Assembly: GCA_902788175.1 (NCBI GenBank) | Contig: CADAJF010000014.1 | Span: forward strand, 1-63,311 | Source of the DNA: an uncultured Bacteroidia bacterium | Lineage (GTDB): Bacteria > Bacteroidota > Bacteroidia > Bacteroidales > UBA932 | Direction of reading: 5' to 3' | Length of the DNA: 63,311 nt | Shown: positions 58,233 to 63,311 of the stretch, piece after piece | Position numbering within the stretch: position 1 is the stretch's first letter | Layout: every line of letters starts with the position of its first letter | Made by a program: the position numbers and the translations under genes | Notes under the pieces: model-generated | What the model was told of the DNA's origin: nothing | Databases searched by the model: none | The model's input: the letters and a program-made list of their open reading frames with translations, nothing else

Positions 58233-60371
58233 ATGAAAACTTACAGTACCAAAAACATCCGCAACATTGTCCTTATCGGCGCCCCCCGCAGCGGTAAAAC
58301 CACCCTCTCGGAGGCCATGCTTTTCGAAGGTAAAGTGATTGACCGCCGTGGCAGCGTGGAAGACAAGAACACCGTGTCGGACAACACCGAGTTCGAGCAA
58401 ACCAACCAGAAGTCCATCAACGCCACTCCCCTGTACGCAGAGTTCGGCGGCTGCAAGATCAACTTCATCGACGCCCCCGGCTCGGATGACTTCTCCGGCG
58501 GTGCCCTCAGCGCCTTCAAGGTGGTAGAGGCTGCCGTGATGGTCATGAACGGAACGGCCGGCATCGAGGTGGGCACCACCCTCTTCGCCCGCTACGCAGA
58601 CCAGTACAGCATTCCCATGGTCATCGCCGTGAACCAGCTGGACCATGACAAGGCCAACTGGGACGGCGTGCGCGCTGCTATCGGCGAGGAATTCGGCAAG
58701 AAGGCCGCCCTGTGCCAGTTCCCGGTCAATCCCGGCCTGGGCCTGGAAGGCTTTGTGGATGTGATCACCATGAAGTTCTACAACAAGAAAAACGAGGAAC
58801 AGGACATCCCTGCAGCTTACGCCGATGAAGCAGAAGAGCTTCGCGCAGAGCTCATGGAAAAAGCCGCCGAAGGCTCCGACGAGCTCATGGAGAAGTTCTT
58901 CGACACCATGGAACTCACCACCGACGAGATTCGCGAAGGCCTGCGCCTGGGCATGCAGAAGGGAGACACCATCCCCGTGTTCTGCGTGGCTGCCAAGGAG
59001 AATGTGGGCGTGAAGCGCTTCATGGAGTTTGTCGTGAACGTAGTTCCCTCCCCGGAAGGCAAGGAAGAGCCCACCGTGGACGGCGGCACCCTCAAGTGCG
59101 ACCCTGCCGGCCCCACCGCCCTCTTCATCTTCAAGACCTCCGTGGAGCAGCACCTCGGTGAGGTTTCCTACTTCAAGGTCATGAGCGGTACCCTCAATGA
59201 AGGCGCAGACCTGGTGAACCCGGAAAGCGGCAACGGAGAGCGCCTCAGCGCCATTTACGCTGTGGCCGGTGCCAAGAAGGAAAAGGTTTCCCAGATTGCT
59301 GCCGGTGATATCGGCTGCGTCATGAAGCTCAAGGCCGGCAAGACGGATGTCACCCTGGCCCAGAGCGGTGTGGAAGCTGTCAAGCACATGGTGTTCCCGG
59401 ATGCCAAGTACCGCTGCGCCGTGAAGGCCGTGGACAAGAACGACGAAGCCAAGGTAGGCGACGCCCTCAACAAAGTGGCCGCCCAGGATCCCACCATCAA
59501 CGTGGAATACTCCAAGGAACTGCGCCAGACCATCCTCTCCGGTATGGGCGAGCAGCACATCAACTACGTCAAGTGGCGTGTTACCAACGAGTTCAAGCAG
59601 AACATCGAAATCTACGCTCCCAAGGTTCCTTACCGTGAAACCATCACCAAGATTGCCACGGCCCAGTACCGTCACAAGAAGCAGTCCGGCGGTGCCGGTC
59701 AGTTCGGCGAGGTTCACCTGCTGGTTTGCCCCTACGTGGAAGGCCAGGAAGCTCCCAAGAACTTCAAGATCGACGGCAAGGATGTAGTGTTCAACTTCAA
59801 GAGCCAGGAAATCACGGACCTCGAGTGGGGCGGCAAGCTGGAGTTCTACAACTGCGTGGTGGGTGGTTCCATCGACCTCAACTTCATGCCCGCTATCCTC
59901 AAGGGTATCAAGTCCAAGATGGAGGAAGGCCCCCTCACCGGTTCCTATGCCCGCGATATCCGCGTCTATGTCTATGACGGCAAGATGCACCCCGTGGATT
60001 CCAAGGAAATCGCCTTCATCATCGCCGGCCGTAACGCCTTCAAGGAGGCTTTCCGCAACGCCGGTCCCAAGATTCTGGAGCCCATCTACAATGTAGATAT
60101 CATCACCCCCAACGAGTATGTGGGTCCTTGTATGAGTGACCTCAACACCCGTCGCGGCATGATTATGAACCAGGACATGGACAAGGGCTTCACCGTGCTC
60201 CATGCCCGTGTCCCGCTGGCAGAGCTCTACCGCTACTCCACCATCCTGAGCTCCCTCACCGGTGGTAGCGCCACCTTCCAGATGAAGTTCGCAGAGTACG
60301 TCCAGGTTCCCGCCGAAGTCCAGACCAAGCTCCTGGCCGAATACGCCGCCCAGGAAGAGGAAGAAGACTAG
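58233..60371 (+). CDS. Elongation factor G paralog (EF-G2 type, GTPase-defective signature)
   Basis: 712 aa, all five EF-G domains. G1 is GAPRSGKTT (16-24); G3 is DAPGSDD (80-86), where canonical EF-G has DTPGHVD, so the catalytic His is Ser84; G4 is NQLD for NKMD. Domain IV and V are normal (GGAGQFGEVHL, TGGSATFQM). A Bacteroides EF-G2 paralog without GTPase activity has been reported to support translocation during carbon limitation under the regulator Cur. This protein fits that type; the equivalence is inference. The canonical fusA is not in the window. Confidence 0.88.
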   Translation: MKTYSTKNIRNIVLIGAPRSGKTTLSEAMLFEGKVIDRRGSVEDKNTVSDNTEFEQTNQKSINATPLYAEFGGCKINFIDAPGSDDFSGGALSAFKVVEAAVMVMNGTAGIEVGTTLFARYADQYSIPMVIAVNQLDHDKANWDGVRAAIGEEFGKKAALCQFPVNPGLGLEGFVDVITMKFYNKKNEEQDIPAAYADEAEELRAELMEKAAEGSDELMEKFFDTMELTTDEIREGLRLGMQKGDTIPVFCVAAKENVGVKRFMEFVVNVVPSPEGKEEPTVDGGTLKCDPAGPTALFIFKTSVEQHLGEVSYFKVMSGTLNEGADLVNPESGNGERLSAIYAVAGAKKEKVSQIAAGDIGCVMKLKAGKTDVTLAQSGVEAVKHMVFPDAKYRCAVKAVDKNDEAKVGDALNKVAAQDPTINVEYSKELRQTILSGMGEQHINYVKWRVTNEFKQNIEIYAPKVPYRETITKIATAQYRHKKQSGGAGQFGEVHLLVCPYVEGQEAPKNFKIDGKDVVFNFKSQEITDLEWGGKLEFYNCVVGGSIDLNFMPAILKGIKSKMEEGPLTGSYARDIRVYVYDGKMHPVDSKEIAFIIAGRNAFKEAFRNAGPKILEPIYNVDIITPNEYVGPCMSDLNTRRGMIMNQDMDKGFTVLHARVPLAELYRYSTILSSLTGGSATFQMKFAEYVQVPAEVQTKLLAEYAAQEEEED

Positions 60372-60396
60372 TCTCCTGATTCTCAGCTGCTTATGA

Positions 60397-60429
60397 AAAT
60401 CAATCGTTGCAATTTGCAACGATTGATTT
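60397..60429. repeat. 33-bp palindromic repeat, copy 5
   Basis: Perfect 15-bp arms with spacer ATT between convergent genes (EF-G2 and the repeat lipoprotein). Nothing else was recognised in 60372-60572. Confidence 0.9.
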
Positions 60430-60572
60430 TTGTAATGCGCTGTGCGATAGGTGGTTAGCTTTCGTGGTTTTTGGGGGCCGATGGAAAGATACAGGCGACA
60501 GCCTGTCCGTCTTTGCAAAAACGCCTTAAAATGCTTGGACGGGGAGCTGTCGCCTGTTTGTCGGGGGCCGGG

Positions 60573-63266
60573 CTACTGGCTCTGCTGCACGGTCCAGCCG
60601 GTAGGGATGCCGCTGATGCCGGAGGGCCAGGTGACGCCGGACTTCTTGACGAAGGTGCCACTGGAGGGGACACCGCTCAGCCAGTCGTCGGTGTAGCCGG
60701 CGCCGGGGTTGGTTGCCAGGCAGGTGACGTTGCCAAGCAAGGTGCAGTCACGGAACATGTAGGCGTAGCACCCGGGAACCAACATGGCGGCTTTCAGCTC
60801 CGGGGCGCTTGCCAGCGCTTTGCAGTTGTCGAACATATTCATGTAGCAGCCTTCCGCAAGGTTGGTGGCGGGAAGGGCAGGGGCCGTGACCAAAGAGGTA
60901 CAGCTGCGGAACATGCCGGAATAGCACTCGGCAGCCAAGTTTTTGGCATTCAAGGCAGGGGCCTCCGTGAGCGAGGTGCAAGCGCTGAACATGCTGATAT
61001 AGCAGCCGGTTCCAAGGGTGGTGGCGGGAAGCAGCGGTGCGCGCTTCAGGCCGCTGCAGCCGGCAAACATCTCTTGACATGTCCCGTCTCCAACCGACTC
61101 TGCGCCCAGGGTCAGATCCAAGTAGTCGTGGCTGCGCAGGTTCGTGTTCCCCTGGAAAAGGCCGGCAAAAGCATAGGCAGACAAAGAGCTCAGGTTGGGG
61201 TAGTTGCTGCTGCTCACCAGCGAGCGGATGTCTCCATAGACATAGTGCGGGGCCGTGCCGCTGATGGTGGTATTCAAATACTGCTTATATTCACTGCCGT
61301 CATAGCCGCTGTACACGGGGTTGTCTCCCCAGAGGCGCAGCTTGTCCCCGGCGCTCACGGGAATGCTGATGGTAGCAAGGCTGCTGGTGGTGGCCGATGC
61401 CATAGAGGCGTCCTTCCCCCAGGTGATGGAAAGGTTCCGGGGGTTGTTGATGGTGATGGTGCCGTCCTCGATGGCTTCGAGTATGAGCGGATCCTTGTCG
61501 TAGCTCCAGCCTTTAGGGATGCCGCTTTCGCCCACCGGCCAGGAGGCGTTGGGGTGTTTGATGAAAACGCCTGTAGGAGAAACTCTTCTAACCCAATTTT
61601 TGACCGCACCGGGGATAATGAGATAGTAGCCCTGGGTATGATGGGGTTCTTCGCGAGGCCATAAGTTGTTTCTGGCATAGCAAGTTATCTGTTTCAGGTT
61701 ATAACAATCGCTGAACATCGTAGCATAGGCATTATCGGCAGGGGTTTCATCCTCCAGGACGGGCGAGGCCTCTAAAGAGAAGCAAGAGTCAAACATGTCC
61801 CAATAGCAGAATATAACCGTGTTGGCCGGAAGTCTGGATGGCCCTTTTTTCAAAGAGTAGCAATCCGAGAACATGCGACCATACGGAGCCTCCTGATGAT
61901 TTCCCTGGTACGTTCCGCTGAATGTGGTGGCCGGTAATTCCGGAGCAACTTCCAAGGAAGTACAATAAGCAAACATATAAAAATAGCCACCTTTGCCAAC
62001 AGTTGTTGCCGGCAGTTCTATTGTTTTTACCGGATGGTTGTAAAGGGTCGTGTTTCGATTCTCAGAAAGACCCTTAAAGAGTCCGGCAAAAGCATAATCG
62101 CCGACAGATCTGACATGCGAATGCTGACTGGGTTTGGCATAAGAATTCATGTCTCTCAGGCTCATTACGTTTCCGTACAGATAATGCCTGGCGCTGCAGC
62201 GGATGTTTGTATGCTCGAAAATACCTGTATTGTCGCCTTCGGGCCCCTTGGCATACGTTTCGGCAATTCCGCCCAGAATCACCCGCTGCCCGGCGGTGAC
62301 CGGAATCGTGATGAGGCCCTCTGTGCTGCTTTCGAGGTGCGAGCCGGAAAAGGCTCCTTCCTCGGCATTCCACCTTATATTCCTTCCCAGGGGATTGGAA
62401 ATGGTGATTGCGCCGTCTTCCAGCGCCTCGATGGTAAGGGGTGTGGCAATGGGGTTGTATTTTGCAAGTCCCACAGTCGCTTTGTAGTATTTACCCGCCT
62501 GCAGGGCCGCCTTCTTGGTACCTTCGTAAATGTCTCCGCTTAGGGTTTCGGCCAGGAAGGAATACACTACTTTTTCGCCGCCGGAGTCAATCCTGGGGAG
62601 GGCCACATGGAACTCCATGGCCGGGTTGGCAGGAATTACGGTGACGGGGTCCATACGGCCGGGAGCCAGGATGGTGAGCTGCCTGATAGCCCCGGGAGTC
62701 CCGCTGCTATAGCGGAATATGAACTTGGTAATGCTCTGCTGGCTTTCGAAGGCGGCATGGGAGAAAACGACCGTCTTGTTGCCGCTGTCCACCTCTTTCA
62801 CCTCTACGGTGGCCGTGGCATAGTCAAAGTTCTCGGCAATGTCCGCCACCGTTCCCTTCTGGGCGGCGTAGGCGTTCTCCGCTGCTGGCTTTTTCAGGAA
62901 ATACATCGTGAAGGTGTTGCCAACGCTGAAATTACCGGAAAGGGTGCCTTTCAGCTGGGTGGTGTTGGTGGTTGTGCTGCCGGCCAGCTCCGGAGTCATG
63001 GTACCGCGCAGGGTTCCATCGGCATCATAGACCTGCACCTCGTCCGTTCCGGCCCAGTGGAAATCAATTTCGCTCCCGTCATCGGACAGCAGGAGGGCTT
63101 TGGTCTCGGGGTCCTTTTCTGCCTTGGTGGCTTCCATCGTTACCGTCCAGGTCTGCTCTTCCTTCCCCGGAGCGGGCTTGTCTTCCACCAAGACTTCCTT
63201 CACACAGGAGGGCAGGGCGCAAAGGGCCAGGGCGGCAAAGGCCGCGCTTACGTACAGTTTTCTCAT
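60573..63266 (-). CDS. BspA-like surface lipoprotein with fimbrillin-like N-terminus
   Basis: 897 aa; lipobox CALPSCVKE (Cys21). Residues 40-275 resemble fimbrillin/Mfa-like domains (TKALLLSDDGSEIDFHWAGTD, GKYYKATVGL). Then two similar units follow. Each has an EALEDGAITISNP or EAIEDGTITINNP segment, leucine-rich-like repeats of the form MFxxCxSLxxAPxLPATxL, and a closing WPxGxSGIPxGW. Such proteins bind host or partner cells or matrix; the ligand is unknown. It begins 3 bp after the tail of another gene, so it is not the first gene of its operon. Confidence 0.83.
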   Translation of the reverse strand: MRKLYVSAAFAALALCALPSCVKEVLVEDKPAPGKEEQTWTVTMEATKAEKDPETKALLLSDDGSEIDFHWAGTDEVQVYDADGTLRGTMTPELAGSTTTNTTQLKGTLSGNFSVGNTFTMYFLKKPAAENAYAAQKGTVADIAENFDYATATVEVKEVDSGNKTVVFSHAAFESQQSITKFIFRYSSGTPGAIRQLTILAPGRMDPVTVIPANPAMEFHVALPRIDSGGEKVVYSFLAETLSGDIYEGTKKAALQAGKYYKATVGLAKYNPIATPLTIEALEDGAITISNPLGRNIRWNAEEGAFSGSHLESSTEGLITIPVTAGQRVILGGIAETYAKGPEGDNTGIFEHTNIRCSARHYLYGNVMSLRDMNSYAKPSQHSHVRSVGDYAFAGLFKGLSENRNTTLYNHPVKTIELPATTVGKGGYFYMFAYCTSLEVAPELPATTFSGTYQGNHQEAPYGRMFSDCYSLKKGPSRLPANTVIFCYWDMFDSCFSLEASPVLEDETPADNAYATMFSDCYNLKQITCYARNNLWPREEPHHTQGYYLIIPGAVKNWVRRVSPTGVFIKHPNASWPVGESGIPKGWSYDKDPLILEAIEDGTITINNPRNLSITWGKDASMASATTSSLATISIPVSAGDKLRLWGDNPVYSGYDGSEYKQYLNTTISGTAPHYVYGDIRSLVSSSNYPNLSSLSAYAFAGLFQGNTNLRSHDYLDLTLGAESVGDGTCQEMFAGCSGLKRAPLLPATTLGTGCYISMFSACTSLTEAPALNAKNLAAECYSGMFRSCTSLVTAPALPATNLAEGCYMNMFDNCKALASAPELKAAMLVPGCYAYMFRDCTLLGNVTCLATNPGAGYTDDWLSGVPSSGTFVKKSGVTWPSGISGIPTGWTVQQSQ

Positions 63267-63269
63267 CGC

Positions 63270-63311
63270 TCAGTCCTCCCATCCGTCGGTTCCTTCCGTA
63301 ATCCAATGTCC
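63270..63311 (-). CDS. C-terminal tail of an upstream gene (partial)
   Basis: Thirteen codons from the window edge read GHWITEGTDGWED then TGA at 63272-63270, 3 bp before the next ATG. The tight spacing suggests a real upstream operon gene. Too short to identify. Confidence 0.4.
   Translation of the reverse strand, partial: GHWITEGTDGWED

Noticed and set aside
58221-60518. A 765-codon open frame on the minus strand opposite EF-G2.
   Set aside because: Its translation is a low-complexity His/Gly/Leu/Val-rich antisense of the EF-G2 gene, whose domain motifs are unmistakable. The same holds for minus-strand frames opposite the PpiD gene (4937-6889), susD (48320-49672) and the SusE-like gene (49795-51366).
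1-63311. tRNA or rRNA genes, in particular a tRNA as the element's attachment site.
   Set aside because: No cloverleaf-compatible sequence with a GTTCGA-type T-loop was seen near 8.1 or 15.7 kb or elsewhere; a tRNAscan run would be decisive.

Overview
The window is chromosomal DNA of a fairly GC-rich member of the Bacteroidales (Bacteroidota). The signs are SusC/SusD genes, a NigD-like lipoprotein, an S46 dipeptidyl-peptidase, many lipobox proteins, an EF-G2 paralog, and promoters with the Bacteroidota -7 box TAnnTTTG (several with a TTG placed 20 bp upstream). I cannot resolve genus. No rRNA, tRNA or CRISPR array was recognised.

Layout. 1-654 (-): truncated membrane-anchored AraC-type regulator. 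798-8074 (+): coaX, an outer-membrane protein, a TPR protein, lptC, a PpiD-type isomerase and ychF. 8187-15709: a ~7.5 kb integrated element (tyrosine integrase, HTH protein, RepA-like ATPase, iteron-like repeats, primase-like protein, a cascade of small overlapping genes, three unknown proteins, flanking direct repeats, no visible relaxase). 15816-18577 (+): a nuclease/phosphatase-family gene whose 5' end carries a 37-bp tandem duplication, galK and a CpXC protein. 18701-30085: an outer-membrane zincin/propeller/barrel protein (-), a thioredoxin-like lipoprotein (+), a DHFR-GalM fusion with thyA (-), an NSS transporter (+), mutS (-) and a lipoprotein-type peptide deformylase (-). 30290-40685: glycosyltransferase, YfhO, Mrp, S46 peptidase, NigD-like lipoprotein, an ECF sigma factor with an inner-membrane/outer-membrane spanning partner, rnhB. 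40756-58169: CPBP protease, AraC regulator, then a polysaccharide utilisation locus reading in one direction (symporter, GH130, SusC, SusD, surface lipoprotein, two GH26, a clan GH-A hydrolase, a SASA esterase, a two-domain esterase). 58233-60371: EF-G2-like factor. 60573-63272 (-): a BspA-like fimbrillin/repeat lipoprotein and the tail of another gene.

The locus at 42.5-58.2 kb reads as an acetylated beta-mannan system: surface GH26 mannanases cut mannan, SusC/D and the SusE-position protein bind and import oligosaccharides, the clan-A hydrolase and esterases trim and deacetylate them, GH130 phosphorolyses them, and an SSS symporter moves sugar inward. Regulation is probably by the divergent AraC protein through a perfect inverted repeat between the two genes.

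The most unusual non-coding signals are: (i) an ~80-bp module in front of three envelope-related transcription units, two copies lying back to back; (ii) a 33-bp perfect palindrome at convergent gene ends; (iii) a 27-bp palindrome that sits in frame twice inside yfhO, whose C-terminus is itself built from the 33-bp palindrome; (iv) repeated near-leaderless spacing between the -7 box and ATG.
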